Source: Rhodobacteraceae bacterium EL53
Lineage (GTDB): Bacteria; Pseudomonadota; Alphaproteobacteria; Rhodobacterales; Rhodobacteraceae
Assembly: GCA_900313015.1 (NCBI GenBank)
Contig: OMPR01000015.1
Coordinates: 62,001-126,000, forward strand
Direction of reading: 5' to 3'
Length of the DNA stretch: 64,000 nt
The notes below the pieces were generated by a model. It was not told the DNA's origin. It saw only the letters and a program-made list of their open reading frames with translations, and searched no databases. Made by a program: the position numbers and the translations under genes. Shown here in pieces: positions 27,406 to 35,993 of the stretch (position 1 is the first letter of the stretch; each line of letters begins with the position of its first letter).

Positions 27406-27436
27406 AAAAAGGGCGCTCGATCAGAGCGCCCTTTTC
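27406..27436 (-). terminator. Intrinsic terminator of pntAB
   Basis: GGGCGCTC and GAGCGCCC form an 8-bp stem extended by A-T pairs, with a 5-nt loop. On the minus strand it is followed by TTTTTCTTTTTC, 25 nt after the pntB stop. Confidence 0.85.
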
Positions 27437-27457
27437 ACATCTACAGTGATGTTGAGA

Positions 27458-28891
27458 TCAGTTGATCATAGTCAACAAAGTGTCCAGAGACGCTTTGGCA
27501 TCGCCATAGAACATACGGGTGTTGTCTTTGAAGAACAGCGGGTTTTCGATACCGGAATAACCAGTACCCTGACCACGTTTGGAGACAAACACCTGTTTCG
27601 CCTTCCAGCATTCCAGAACCGGCATACCGGCGATGGGGCTGTTGGGGTCTTCCTGTGCTGCAGGGTTAACGATGTCGTTGGAGCCGATCACGATTGCCAC
27701 ATCAGTGGATGGGAAGTCGTCGTTGATCTCGTCCATCTCCATCACGATATCATAAGGCACCTTGGCTTCGGCCAAGAGCACGTTCATGTGCCCAGGCAGA
27801 CGACCCGCAACCGGGTGGATCGCAAAGCGAACCTCTTTCCCTTTTGCGCGCAGACGACGTGTCAGCTCAGCAACATTCTGCTGCGCTTGTGCAACTGCCA
27901 TGCCGTAGCCAGGAATGATGATGACGCTGTCGGCTTCTTCCAAAGCTGTAGCAACACCATCGGCGTCGATTGCGATCTGCTCGCCTTCGACTTCCATTGC
28001 GGGGCCAGATGTACCACCAAAACCACCAAGGATAACGCTGACGAACGAGCGATTCATTGCCTTACACATGATGTAGGACAGGATAGCACCTGACGAACCA
28101 ACCAGCGCACCAACAACGATCAGCAAATCATTGCCCAAGCTGAAACCAATCGCAGCCGCAGCCCACCCCGAATACGAGTTCAGCATCGACACAACAACCG
28201 GCATATCAGCCCCACCGATGCCCATGATCAGGTGGTAACCGATGAACAGCGCCGCCAAAGTCATGATGAACAGAGGGAAGAACCCACCCGTGTTGAAGTA
28301 CCAAATCAGGCAGAGCAGCGAGAGGCCGGCCGCACCGGCGTTCAACATGTGACCGCCGGGCAGTTTCGTTGCAGCAGACGAAACTTTGCCCGCCAGTTTG
28401 CCATAGGCCACAACAGAGCCGGTAAAGGTCACCGCACCGATAAAGATACCCAGGAACACTTCGACCCGCAGAATGCTGACCTCAACGCTGGATTTCTTGG
28501 CCAGCAGCGCCGCGAACCCTTCGAGAGATTTTTTAGCGCTGTCATCCATCGCCAGAACATTGCCCAGCTCAATATGCGCAATCAGGCCGACGAACACAGC
28601 CGCCAGACCAACCAGCGAGTGCATCGCAGCTACCAACTCTGGCATCTGTGTCATCTGCACACGTGTCGCAAGCATATAGCCGATGATACCACCGGCCGGG
28701 ATCAGCAATATCGACAGCCACCACAGACCGGCACCGGGGCCGATCAGAGTGGCAAAGATCGCCAACCCCATACCAACGATGCCGTACCAGACGGCGCGCT
28801 TTGCGCTTTCCTGTCCGGACAAACCGCCCAGAGACAGGATAAAAAGAACAGCCGCAACTACGTAAGCGGCAGTAGTAAATCCAAATTCCAT
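27458..28891 (-). CDS. pntB: NAD(P) transhydrogenase subunit beta
   Basis: The 477-residue subunit has a long membrane part (about nine helices, first [22 protein letters not shown]) and the C-terminal NADP(H)-binding domain III. That domain shows [63 protein letters not shown] and the final [17 protein letters not shown]. It couples hydride transfer between NADH and NADP+ to proton translocation across the inner membrane. It begins 13 nt after pntA with a good Shine-Dalgarno. Length is normal. Confidence 0.96.
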   Translation of the reverse strand: MEFGFTTAAYVVAAVLFILSLGGLSGQESAKRAVWYGIVGMGLAIFATLIGPGAGLWWLSILLIPAGGIIGYMLATRVQMTQMPELVAAMHSLVGLAAVFVGLIAHIELGNVLAMDDSAKKSLEGFAALLAKKSSVEVSILRVEVFLGIFIGAVTFTGSVVAYGKLAGKVSSAATKLPGGHMLNAGAAGLSLLCLIWYFNTGGFFPLFIMTLAALFIGYHLIMGIGGADMPVVVSMLNSYSGWAAAAIGFSLGNDLLIVVGALVGSSGAILSYIMCKAMNRSFVSVILGGFGGTSGPAMEVEGEQIAIDADGVATALEEADSVIIIPGYGMAVAQAQQNVAELTRRLRAKGKEVRFAIHPVAGRLPGHMNVLLAEAKVPYDIVMEMDEINDDFPSTDVAIVIGSNDIVNPAAQEDPNSPIAGMPVLECWKAKQVFVSKRGQGTGYSGIENPLFFKDNTRMFYGDAKASLDTLLTMIN

Positions 28892-28904
28892 TGTCCTCGT
28901 CTCC

Positions 28905-30476
28905 TTAAGATTTCTGGAACATGGCGAGCATGCGCCGTGTCACGAGGAAGCCACCGAAGATGTTGATACCGGTCATAAAGACCGAAAGCGCGGCGAGGAG
29001 AATGACCAAGAAACTGCCCGATCCGATTTGCATCAGAGCGCCCAGAATGATGATCGACGAGATCGCGTTGGTCACAGCCATCAGCGGTGTATGCAATGAA
29101 TGCGCAACACCCCAGATCACCTGGAAGCCGACAAAGACCGCCAGAACAAACACGATAAAGTGCTGCATGAAGCTGGCCGGAGCAACCAGTCCCACCAACA
29201 GCAACAATGCCCCACCAACAGCCAACAGGGTAACCTGGTTCTTGGTCTGAGCCTTAAACGCGGCCACTTCGGCGGCGCGCTTTTCTTCAGGCGTCAGCTC
29301 TGGAACGGTTTCCTTGGGCTTGGCCGCAATCGCGGCCACTTTGGGCGGTGGCGGTGGGAAGGTGATCTCACCCTTATGGGTCACGGTGGCACCGCGGATC
29401 ACATCGTCTTCCATGTCGTGATTGATTTGACCGTCTTTTTCAGGGGTCAGGTCAGTCATCATGTGACGGATGTTGGTCGAATACAGCGAGGAAGCCTGTG
29501 CAGCCATGCGCGATGGGAAATCGGTGTAGCCAACAATGGTCACGCCATTCTCAGTTACGATTTTCTCGTCCATCACGGTCAGCTTACAGTTGCCGCCCTT
29601 TTCGGCCGCAAGGTCAACAATCACCGAACCCGGCTTCATCGCCGCAACCATGTCAGCGGTCCACAATTCGGGCGCTTCGCGGTTGGGGATCAACGCCGTG
29701 GTAATCACGATGTCCACCTCGGGGGCCAATTCGCGGAACTTGGCAAGCTGCGCTTCGCGGAACTCTGGGCTAGAGACCGAAGCATAACCGCCGGTGGCCG
29801 CGCCATCCTGCTGTTCTTCTTCGAAATCCAGATAGACGAATTCAGCGCCCATGGATTCAACCTGCTCGGCCACTTCGGGCCGCACGTCAAACGCCAGCGT
29901 GATTGCACCCAAGCTGGTCGAGGTGCCAATCGCGGCAAGACCTGCAACACCCGCACCCACAACCAGAACCTTGGCTGGGGGAACTTTGCCCGCCGCCGTG
30001 ATCTGACCAGTGAAGAAGCGACCAAAGTTGTTGCCCGCCTCGATGACAGCACGGTAGCCCGCGATGTTGGCCATCGACGACAGCGCATCCATCTTTTGCG
30101 CGCGGGAGATACGTGGCACCATTTCCATGGCGATCACGTTGGCGCCCTTGGCTTTGGCGGCGTCCATGCCTTCGGTATTTGCGGCTGGGTTAAAGAACGA
30201 GATCAACGTTTTCGCGTCGGTCAAATGCTCTAATTCAGTTGCATCCGGCTGACGGACTTTGGCGATGATATCCGCCGTGGCCCAGAGGTCTGCTGCGGTC
30301 TTGACGACCTCAACACCCGCAGCTTCGTACAGTGCATCCGAGAAACCCGCAGCCGCACCGGCTCCGCTCTCGATCGCACAGTCGTAACCCAGTTTCTGCA
30401 GCTGCAGCGCTGAGTCCGGAGTCATCGCAACACGCGCTTCCCCGTCAAATATTTCCTTTGGTGTGCCTATTTTCAC
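28905..30476 (-). CDS. pntA: NAD(P) transhydrogenase subunit alpha (single chain)
   Basis: The 523-residue protein carries the NAD(H)-binding domain I ([42 protein letters not shown], and the mobile-loop region), a Pro-rich linker [12 protein letters not shown], and four C-terminal membrane helices ending [16 protein letters not shown]. Thus the alpha1 and alpha2 parts, which are separate genes in many alphaproteobacteria, are joined here as in E. coli. Translation starts at GTG 30476, with GGGGGA eight nt upstream. It forms an operon with pntB. Confidence 0.95.
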   Translation of the reverse strand: MKIGTPKEIFDGEARVAMTPDSALQLQKLGYDCAIESGAGAAAGFSDALYEAAGVEVVKTAADLWATADIIAKVRQPDATELEHLTDAKTLISFFNPAANTEGMDAAKAKGANVIAMEMVPRISRAQKMDALSSMANIAGYRAVIEAGNNFGRFFTGQITAAGKVPPAKVLVVGAGVAGLAAIGTSTSLGAITLAFDVRPEVAEQVESMGAEFVYLDFEEEQQDGAATGGYASVSSPEFREAQLAKFRELAPEVDIVITTALIPNREAPELWTADMVAAMKPGSVIVDLAAEKGGNCKLTVMDEKIVTENGVTIVGYTDFPSRMAAQASSLYSTNIRHMMTDLTPEKDGQINHDMEDDVIRGATVTHKGEITFPPPPPKVAAIAAKPKETVPELTPEEKRAAEVAAFKAQTKNQVTLLAVGGALLLLVGLVAPASFMQHFIVFVLAVFVGFQVIWGVAHSLHTPLMAVTNAISSIIILGALMQIGSGSFLVILLAALSVFMTGINIFGGFLVTRRMLAMFQKS

Positions 30477-30606
30477 CCGTCAGGTCCCCCTATTTCGCCC
30501 AAAATCAGGCGCAGAATGGTTCGGTTCGCAAAGCAATCCTCTATCCTGCGCAACATTATTTCGCAAGCGCAGCATTCAGAACGTTAGGTCCAGTGTCGCA
30601 AAACTC

Positions 30607-31059
30607 CTACACCCAGCGTCGGGTTTTGCCTTCATAACGGGCAAAATCCATCCGAAACGCCCGCCTGAGCCGATTTTCCTCAGGTATGATAAATCGACGC
30701 TCCAATGTCCAAACAAAGATTGGCACCAACGGTAGCGCCAACACAGCATCAAACCGGAGAATCAGCCCACTTAGGATCAAAACGTCGCCCACATAGATCG
30801 GATTCCGGCTGCGCTTGAAGATCCCAGACTGGACCAAAGTTTGCGGCGCGCCATGTGGGTTCAACGTTGTGTGGTGCCGGCGCATTTCCACAACGGCCAT
30901 AAGCATCAGAACAATGCCGCCGCCAATCAACAGGCCGCTCAACAAATCCGTTATCCCACTGTCTAGTGATAGTCCCATTGGAAAGTAGCGGGATTGTCCC
31001 CATGCCAACGCGGCAAAGCCTGCCAACCAGATCGGCGGCAAATCAAGGTATTTCATCAT
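30607..31059 (-). CDS. Isoprenylcysteine carboxyl methyltransferase-like membrane protein
   Basis: The 150-residue integral membrane protein has three or four helices and the ICMT/PEMT-family signature MRRHHTTLNPHGAPQTLVQSGIFKRSRNPIYVGDVLILSG, followed by the C-terminal EENRLRRAFRMDFARYEGKTRRWV with the Glu and Arg that bind S-adenosylmethionine. The methyl acceptor in bacteria is generally unknown. The start overlaps the rhodanese stop (ATGATG over TGA), so it is the third gene of the MBL-rhodanese-methyltransferase unit. Confidence 0.83.
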   Translation of the reverse strand: MMKYLDLPPIWLAGFAALAWGQSRYFPMGLSLDSGITDLLSGLLIGGGIVLMLMAVVEMRRHHTTLNPHGAPQTLVQSGIFKRSRNPIYVGDVLILSGLILRFDAVLALPLVPIFVWTLERRFIIPEENRLRRAFRMDFARYEGKTRRWV

Positions 31060-31472
31060 GGTTTATACTCGGCTGTTTCAGTCCACCCGGTTATACCGGT
31101 TTGCAATACAACAACGTTTTCGTGCCCCAACAGACGGGCTGCAAATGTCGCCTGCGCAGACAGGGTGCCTGTGTTGCAATACAAAATGACCAACCCGGTT
31201 TCGGGCAATTCATCAATCCGTCCGGGGATTTCGCGCCATTCAATGTTGATTGCACTGGGAATATGGGATTTCGCGTATTGCTCTGCGTCCCGCACATCTA
31301 CAAACGTTGCCGCTTGGAACACATCCTTGCTCAGCTGAGCAGGAAGGATGATGCCGCTTTCGTAAGTGGCAAAATCCATATATTCGATCACGGCGTCGGT
31401 AACCGCTTCGTCCGCTGCCAAAGCGGGGCTGACTAGACAGAGCGACATCATCAGCGATTTGACAAGGGTCAT
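31056..31472 (-). CDS. Periplasmic rhodanese-domain protein
   Basis: The 138-residue protein has a Sec signal peptide (MTLVKSLMMSLCLVSPALA) and a single rhodanese domain: FVDVRDAEQYAKSHIPSAINIEW, then the active-site Cys in LVILYCNTGTLSAQA. The usual Arg of the loop (CRxGxR) is replaced, so substrate preference may be unusual. Rhodaneses carry sulfane sulfur on this Cys. It overlaps the ICMT-like gene downstream and follows the MBL-fold gene by 69 nt on the same strand. Confidence 0.88.
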   Translation of the reverse strand: MTLVKSLMMSLCLVSPALAADEAVTDAVIEYMDFATYESGIILPAQLSKDVFQAATFVDVRDAEQYAKSHIPSAINIEWREIPGRIDELPETGLVILYCNTGTLSAQATFAARLLGHENVVVLQTGITGWTETAEYKP

Positions 31473-31541
31473 ACAAAGATCCTTTTGTCGTAAGGGTGTT
31501 CAGAGCCCATGCAGCGGGCCCCAAACCAGTTTACCGGGATC

Positions 31542-32504
31542 TTATTCCCATTCCATTTCCTCGAACACACGCCCTGCATTCTTGGTCGCGAGTTCCTCAA
31601 ACGTATCGAGAGTGCGCCATTTTTCCTGATCCACGTAGTAGGCCCCAGCAAGATCACCGCCCTCTTCGATATGCGCACCGACCTTAGCGCGAAGATCCTT
31701 GAGATAATCGACGGTATAGCGCCGCACCTGCGCCAGATTTGTCGGGTGCCCGTGCCCAGGGACAACATAAGTTGGGTTCATCGGTTCCAGCGCCTCGTCC
31801 CACGTTTCGATCCAGCAGCTGGTGCACGTATGCGGGAAAATCGGCGGCATCCGTTCATGAAAGGCGATATCGCCCGCGATCATCATACTCCACTGTGGGA
31901 TCCAGACCTGAACATCGCCCGGATCATGCGCAGGGCCAAGATGCAGCACTTCGATATCAACCCCACCCAGAGACAAGTCATACCTGTCTTCAAACGTCAG
32001 GTTGGCATGCTCAACGCGGCTGCCCTCGGCACGATCCTTGTTATAGGCCTGCATGCCTTGAAAGATGAAATCGCCATTTTCCTTGGTCTCGGCCACAGCA
32101 TCCACATGCGCCAGCACATCAACGCCCAGATCGCGCCAATACCCATTGCCAAGCATCGCATGACCCTGACCATTTTCGTTGATCACCAAGACAACAGGCT
32201 GATCCGTCACCTGTTTGATCTCGTCATGCAAGGCTGCGGCAAGCCGGGAAGAGGCCCCGCCATTGATCACGACAACTCCCCCGTCCGTCACAATGAACGA
32301 CAGGTTGTTGTTGTGGCCTGCGTTTTCATAGGTGGGCGGGGCTGTAGCACCGATGGCGGAAAAGACATGTGGAATCACTTCGACGGGTTTGGAGTACAAC
32401 TCAGACTGCGGATACTGATCCGCAATGTCCTGACTGGCATGGGCCAATGTCCCCAACGAAAGTGCACCTGCGGTAATACCGGCGATAGCAAAAAGACGTG
32501 TCAT
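31542..32504 (-). CDS. Periplasmic MBL-fold protein with degenerate metal motif
   Basis: The 320-residue protein starts with a signal peptide (MTRLFAIAGITAGALSLGTLAHA) and follows the metallo-beta-lactamase fold of quinoprotein relay/SoxH-type proteins. The usual HxHxDH metal motif appears as NGQGHA in VINENGQGHAMLGN, so all four ligand positions look changed. The later ligands persist: His in LGPAHDPGD, Asp in AGDIAF, His in VPGHGHPT. A cysteine pair (HTCTSCW) is nearby. ATG 32504 has GGGAG five nt upstream; an earlier start is less likely. It heads the unit with rhodanese and methyltransferase genes, pointing to a periplasmic sulfur role, which is inference. Confidence 0.85.
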   Translation of the reverse strand: MTRLFAIAGITAGALSLGTLAHASQDIADQYPQSELYSKPVEVIPHVFSAIGATAPPTYENAGHNNNLSFIVTDGGVVVINGGASSRLAAALHDEIKQVTDQPVVLVINENGQGHAMLGNGYWRDLGVDVLAHVDAVAETKENGDFIFQGMQAYNKDRAEGSRVEHANLTFEDRYDLSLGGVDIEVLHLGPAHDPGDVQVWIPQWSMMIAGDIAFHERMPPIFPHTCTSCWIETWDEALEPMNPTYVVPGHGHPTNLAQVRRYTVDYLKDLRAKVGAHIEEGGDLAGAYYVDQEKWRTLDTFEELATKNAGRVFEEMEWE

Positions 32505-32525
32505 GAAAACTCCCTCATTCAGGTG

Positions 32526-32541
32526 ACACATTCGCATGTGT
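32526..32541. promoter_or_regulatory. Inverted repeat between divergent MBL and SDR genes
   Basis: ACACAT-TCGC-ATGTGT is a perfect 6-4-6 inverted repeat 22 bp upstream of the MBL-fold start and 86 bp before the SDR start. It may be an operator; no regulator is assigned. Confidence 0.3.
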
Positions 32542-32627
32542 GAATGATACCGTAAAGTGACGGAGCGGCGCGTCTTGTCACAGGCCGCTTAGTAACTAAC
32601 GTGGCTGGAAAATATGGAGGACGCGAA

Positions 32628-33380
32628 ATGAATCTATCAGGAAAACATGCTTTGGTCACCGGCGGTGGAACGGGCATTGGTCTGGCCATTGCCAAAGCAC
32701 TGGCCGCAGAGGGCGCGCATGTAACCATCACCGGACGCCGCCAAGAAATTCTGGATCAGGTCTGCACAGATGGTATGAGCGCCCGCGCAATGGATGTTCG
32801 CAATGAAGAGGATGTTGTGAACACCATCGCGTCAGCGGTGGATGCCCACGGCCCTATCCAGATCTGCGTGGCAAACGCCGGTATTGCCGAAGGGAAGACC
32901 CTGCAAAAGACCGATATGGAATTTTGGCGCAATATCATGGCAACGAATTTGGATGGCGCATTTCTGACCATCCGTGAAAGCCTGCGTTCTATGGTGACGA
33001 CCGACTGGGGTCGCGTGATTTCAGTTGCCTCAATCGCCGGTCTGCGTGGTGCGCCCGGTGCTGGCGCTTATGCCGCCTCGAAACATGGGCTGATCGGGTT
33101 GACGCGTACTTATTCCGAAGAGTTCATGGGCAAGCCTTATACCTTTAACAATCTCTGCCCCGGATACGTGGACACCCCAATCGTGGATCGCAACACGGCG
33201 TCGATTTCACAGCGCGCCGGAGTCAGCTCTGATGAAGCGCTAAAGATGATGGTCAGCGCCAACCGCCACAAACGCCTGATTGCCCCAGAAGAAGTCGCAG
33301 CCGCCGCCATGTGGTTAGTTGGCCCCGGCTCCCAGAGCATCAATGGCCAAAACATCGAAATCGCCGGTGGTCAGATGTAA
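32628..33380 (+). CDS. Short-chain dehydrogenase/reductase
   Basis: The 250-residue classical SDR has the cofactor motif TGGGTGIG (residues 11-18), NAG in VANAGIAEG, the catalytic Ser (SVASIAG) and YxxxK (YAASKHGLIG), and the PGYVDTP segment. The arginine after the second strand (TGRRQE) suggests NADP(H). The sequence is close to 3-hydroxyacyl-CoA or 3-oxoacyl reductases. The ATG at 32628 is preceded by TGGAGG. It stands alone, divergent from the MBL gene, with kynureninase 280 bp downstream. Confidence 0.85.
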   Translation: MNLSGKHALVTGGGTGIGLAIAKALAAEGAHVTITGRRQEILDQVCTDGMSARAMDVRNEEDVVNTIASAVDAHGPIQICVANAGIAEGKTLQKTDMEFWRNIMATNLDGAFLTIRESLRSMVTTDWGRVISVASIAGLRGAPGAGAYAASKHGLIGLTRTYSEEFMGKPYTFNNLCPGYVDTPIVDRNTASISQRAGVSSDEALKMMVSANRHKRLIAPEEVAAAAMWLVGPGSQSINGQNIEIAGGQM

Positions 33381-33660
33381 TCCCAATGCTTTGGCACCTA
33401 CCCATTGGATTGGGTGCCGAAGCGATCAGTCTGGCTATCGCATTTTTGTCAGCGGCCTTCAGACATCATGATAGCAGTCAAAAACTGATATCTTATTCCA
33501 CCTAAAACAACACCTTATCGACGGGTGGTGCAATCATGCGCGATTATTGCCACCCCTTGTGATGTCCCCGAAGGGTATGACAAACACTGGACACATCGTC
33601 CAAGACCCGATACGCCCAATAGAGATACTTCAAGCTTAAAGTAAACGCGGAAGGCCCCAC

Positions 33661-34854
33661 ATGACAAACTTTGCTGCGACCAAAGCTATGTTTCACCTGC
33701 CCGAGGGCGTCCTTTATCTGGATGGCAACTCTCTTGGCCCCCTGCCCAAGGCAGCAGCGGCCCGTGTTGGGACCATGCTACAGGACGAATGGGGTGACCT
33801 GCTGATCACCGGTTGGAACAAAGCCGGTTGGATGGCGAAACCCACCGATCTGGGCGACCGGGTTGGTGGCTTGATCGGAGCCGAACCGGGCAGCGTTGTG
33901 ATGGGCGACACCTTGTCTATCAAAGTTTATCAGGCTGTCGCATCAGCGCTTGAACTGAACCCAACCCGCAAAGTGGTCTTGTCAGACAACGGCAACTTCC
34001 CAACCGATCTTTATATGGCGGATGGATTGCTGCGATCGCTGGGTGATGATTATGAACTGCGCGTGGTTGATCCGGAAGCCGTAGCTGACAACCTCACCGA
34101 CGATATCGCCGTGATGATGATCACCGAAGTTGATTACCGCACAGGCCGCAAACACGACATGGAGACACTGACAGAACTGGCGCACGCTAGGGGCATCGTC
34201 ACCGTTTGGGATTTGGCGCATTCTGCCGGGGCTTTCCCTGTTGATCTGGCCGGATGCAATGCTGATTTCGCGGTCGGGTGCACCTATAAATATCTCAACG
34301 GTGGTCCCGGCGCGCCTGCGTTCATTTATGTGGCTCCGCGCCATATGGATCAGGTTCGACCCGCTCTATCCGGATGGTTGGGACATGAATCACCCTTTGC
34401 GTTTGATCTTGATTATCGTCCCGGCTCCGGCATTGAACGGATGCGCGTTGGCACGCCACCCGTGATCCAGATGACTGCCTTGGAAACTGCTATGGATGTC
34501 TGGGACATGGCCGATATTCAGGACGTGCGCACCAAGTCCATCGAGCTGACCGAGCTGTTTATCTCTGAAATCGAAGCCGCCTGCCCCATGCTGACGCTGG
34601 CCAGCCCACGCGATCCACACGCTCGTGGCAGCCAGGTCTCGTTCCGGTTCGAAGAAGGGTATGCCGCAATGCAGGCGATCATTGCACGTGGTGTGATCGG
34701 TGATTTCCGTGCACCTGACATCATGCGGTTTGGCTTTACCCCCCTGTACGTCGACGAAGCGGATGTACGCGCAGCGGTCGCAATCATTGCCGATGTCATG
34801 ACCAATAATCTGTGGGATCAGCCAGAATACAAAGTCCGCAACAAGGTCACCTGA
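33661..34854 (+). CDS. kynU: Kynureninase
   Basis: The 397-residue PLP enzyme hydrolyses L-kynurenine to anthranilate and alanine. Typical segments are FHLPEGVLYLDGNSLGPLPK at the N-terminus, the PLP-phosphate region VMGDTLSIKVYQ, VWDLAHSAGAFPVDL, and the Schiff-base Lys210 in GCTYKYLNGGPGAPAF. GGAAGG precedes the ATG. No tryptophan dioxygenase or formamidase lies next to it. Its stop overlaps the convergent tetR-type gene by 8 bp. Confidence 0.93.
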   Translation: MTNFAATKAMFHLPEGVLYLDGNSLGPLPKAAAARVGTMLQDEWGDLLITGWNKAGWMAKPTDLGDRVGGLIGAEPGSVVMGDTLSIKVYQAVASALELNPTRKVVLSDNGNFPTDLYMADGLLRSLGDDYELRVVDPEAVADNLTDDIAVMMITEVDYRTGRKHDMETLTELAHARGIVTVWDLAHSAGAFPVDLAGCNADFAVGCTYKYLNGGPGAPAFIYVAPRHMDQVRPALSGWLGHESPFAFDLDYRPGSGIERMRVGTPPVIQMTALETAMDVWDMADIQDVRTKSIELTELFISEIEAACPMLTLASPRDPHARGSQVSFRFEEGYAAMQAIIARGVIGDFRAPDIMRFGFTPLYVDEADVRAAVAIIADVMTNNLWDQPEYKVRNKVT

Positions 34855-35425
34855 CCGATAAACCTGCCCCGGCCAACGCACCCAACAGCTGCACCCGTGC
34901 AGTATAGCTGGCAACGTCCGGGGCATGGGCCTTGATCCCCTTTAGCGCCGTTGTGAGCATAGCAGCCACAACGCTGGCTTCGCCGGGCAGTTTCGCACTG
35001 CCCCGCGCCACTTGTCGCTCTAACCACTCAGCATATAGAACCTGTAAAGCGGCTTCTCCGGCCTCAACTATGTCTGGAGCTGTTGTCGAACCGACATCCA
35101 GCAATTCCATACCATGAGGCGACATCAGCAGTTCTGCCGCTCCTTCGCTTTGCTTTTGCAGAGCATTGGTCAAAACCTCGATCACACTACCGTCCATCTG
35201 CAAAGCGTCGCGCACACTTACACGCGCCTCGTCATAATGATGCTGCACGAGACTGCGAAAGATATCCTCTTTGTTGCGATAGTGCTGATAGAGCGCCGGA
35301 CGGGACATTCCCGCACCGCGCGCTATGTCGTCCATAGAGGTTTTGCGAAACCCATAGGTCGCAAAGGCCTGCCAAGCAGACGTCACAATTGCATTTTGTT
35401 TGGGATCGGCATTCGAGTCTTTCAT
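34847..35425 (-). CDS. TetR-family transcriptional regulator
   Basis: The 192-residue protein has the TetR N-terminal helix-turn-helix: IVTSAWQAFATYGFRKTSMDDIARGAGMSRPALYQHYRNKEDIFRSLV. The ligand-binding half is helical and not closely diagnostic. I choose ATG 35425, which starts 13 residues before the first helix; the frame extends further but across the control region. It is transcribed divergently from the molybdenum hydroxylase genes, with palindromes between, so it most likely represses them until an inducer binds. Confidence 0.88.
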   Translation of the reverse strand: MKDSNADPKQNAIVTSAWQAFATYGFRKTSMDDIARGAGMSRPALYQHYRNKEDIFRSLVQHHYDEARVSVRDALQMDGSVIEVLTNALQKQSEGAAELLMSPHGMELLDVGSTTAPDIVEAGEAALQVLYAEWLERQVARGSAKLPGEASVVAAMLTTALKGIKAHAPDVASYTARVQLLGALAGAGLSVR

Positions 35426-35434
35426 GTCGAATAT

Positions 35435-35494
35435 CTGACACTTCGATAAAAAAATGTCAATTGACATCCTGACACTTATGATTAAATGTGTCAG
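35435..35494. promoter_or_regulatory. Divergent control region with TetR-type operators
   Basis: The stretch holds a perfect 14-bp palindrome ATGTCAATTGACAT (35454-35467) whose arms give TTGACA -35 boxes on both strands. An inverted repeat CTGACAC-N12-GTGTCAG lies at 35469-35494, and a third CTGACAC half-site at 35435-35441. Occupation would block both the tetR and hydroxylase promoters. Confidence 0.6.
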
Positions 35495-35525
35495 ACACCC
35501 TAGCTGAAGCGGAGAGAAACGCGCC

Positions 35526-35990
35526 ATGCCAACGTCCCTTACGATCAACGGTAAAGCACATCAGGTCGATCTGCCTGATGATGTGCCTCTTTTGTGGGTG
35601 CTCCGCGACGAAGTCGGCCTGACCGGCACCAAATTCGGGTGCGGCGTTGCAGCTTGCGGCGCCTGCACAGTTCATATCAATGGCGAAGCCGTCCGTAGCT
35701 GTCAGGTTCCCTTGACCGACGTGGACGGCCCAATCACCACCATCGAAGGCATCGGCACCCCCGATGGCATGGCGGCAATTCAACAAGCCTGGGTCGACCA
35801 TCAGGTCGCGCAATGCGGTTACTGCCAGTCCGGACAAATCATGCAAGCCGCGTCCCTGCTTGCTGAGATCCCCGAGCCATCCGATGCAGAAATTGACGAG
35901 GCGATGCAGGGCAATTTGTGTCGCTGTGGCACCTACCCTCGCATCCGGGCCGCCATTCATGCCGCCTCAGACAAAATGAAGGAGGTTTGA
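35526..35990 (+). CDS. Molybdenum hydroxylase, 2Fe-2S subunit (IorA-like)
   Basis: The 154-residue small subunit has both 2Fe-2S clusters of the xanthine-oxidase family: the plant-type set Cys39, Cys44, Cys47, Cys59 ([12 protein letters not shown]...SC) and the C-terminal QCGYCQSGQ...[11 protein letters not shown]. It passes electrons from the molybdenum site of the partner protein. It closely resembles isoquinoline 1-oxidoreductase alpha subunits and aldehyde dehydrogenases of the same two-subunit kind. GGAGAG precedes the ATG. The large-subunit gene follows after 3 nt. Confidence 0.93.
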   Translation: MPTSLTINGKAHQVDLPDDVPLLWVLRDEVGLTGTKFGCGVAACGACTVHINGEAVRSCQVPLTDVDGPITTIEGIGTPDGMAAIQQAWVDHQVAQCGYCQSGQIMQAASLLAEIPEPSDAEIDEAMQGNLCRCGTYPRIRAAIHAASDKMKEV

Positions 35991-35993
35991 ACC

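Noticed and set aside
27462-27475. TTGAT-CATA-GTCAA, a perfect FnrL-like box
   Set aside because: It lies within the last codons of pntB and about 73 bp upstream of the merR -35 box, so chance in coding sequence is the simplest explanation.
33387-33421. Hairpin after the SDR gene (CTTTGGCACC / GGTGCCGAAG)
   Set aside because: The stem has a long loop and no T tract; too weak to call a terminator.
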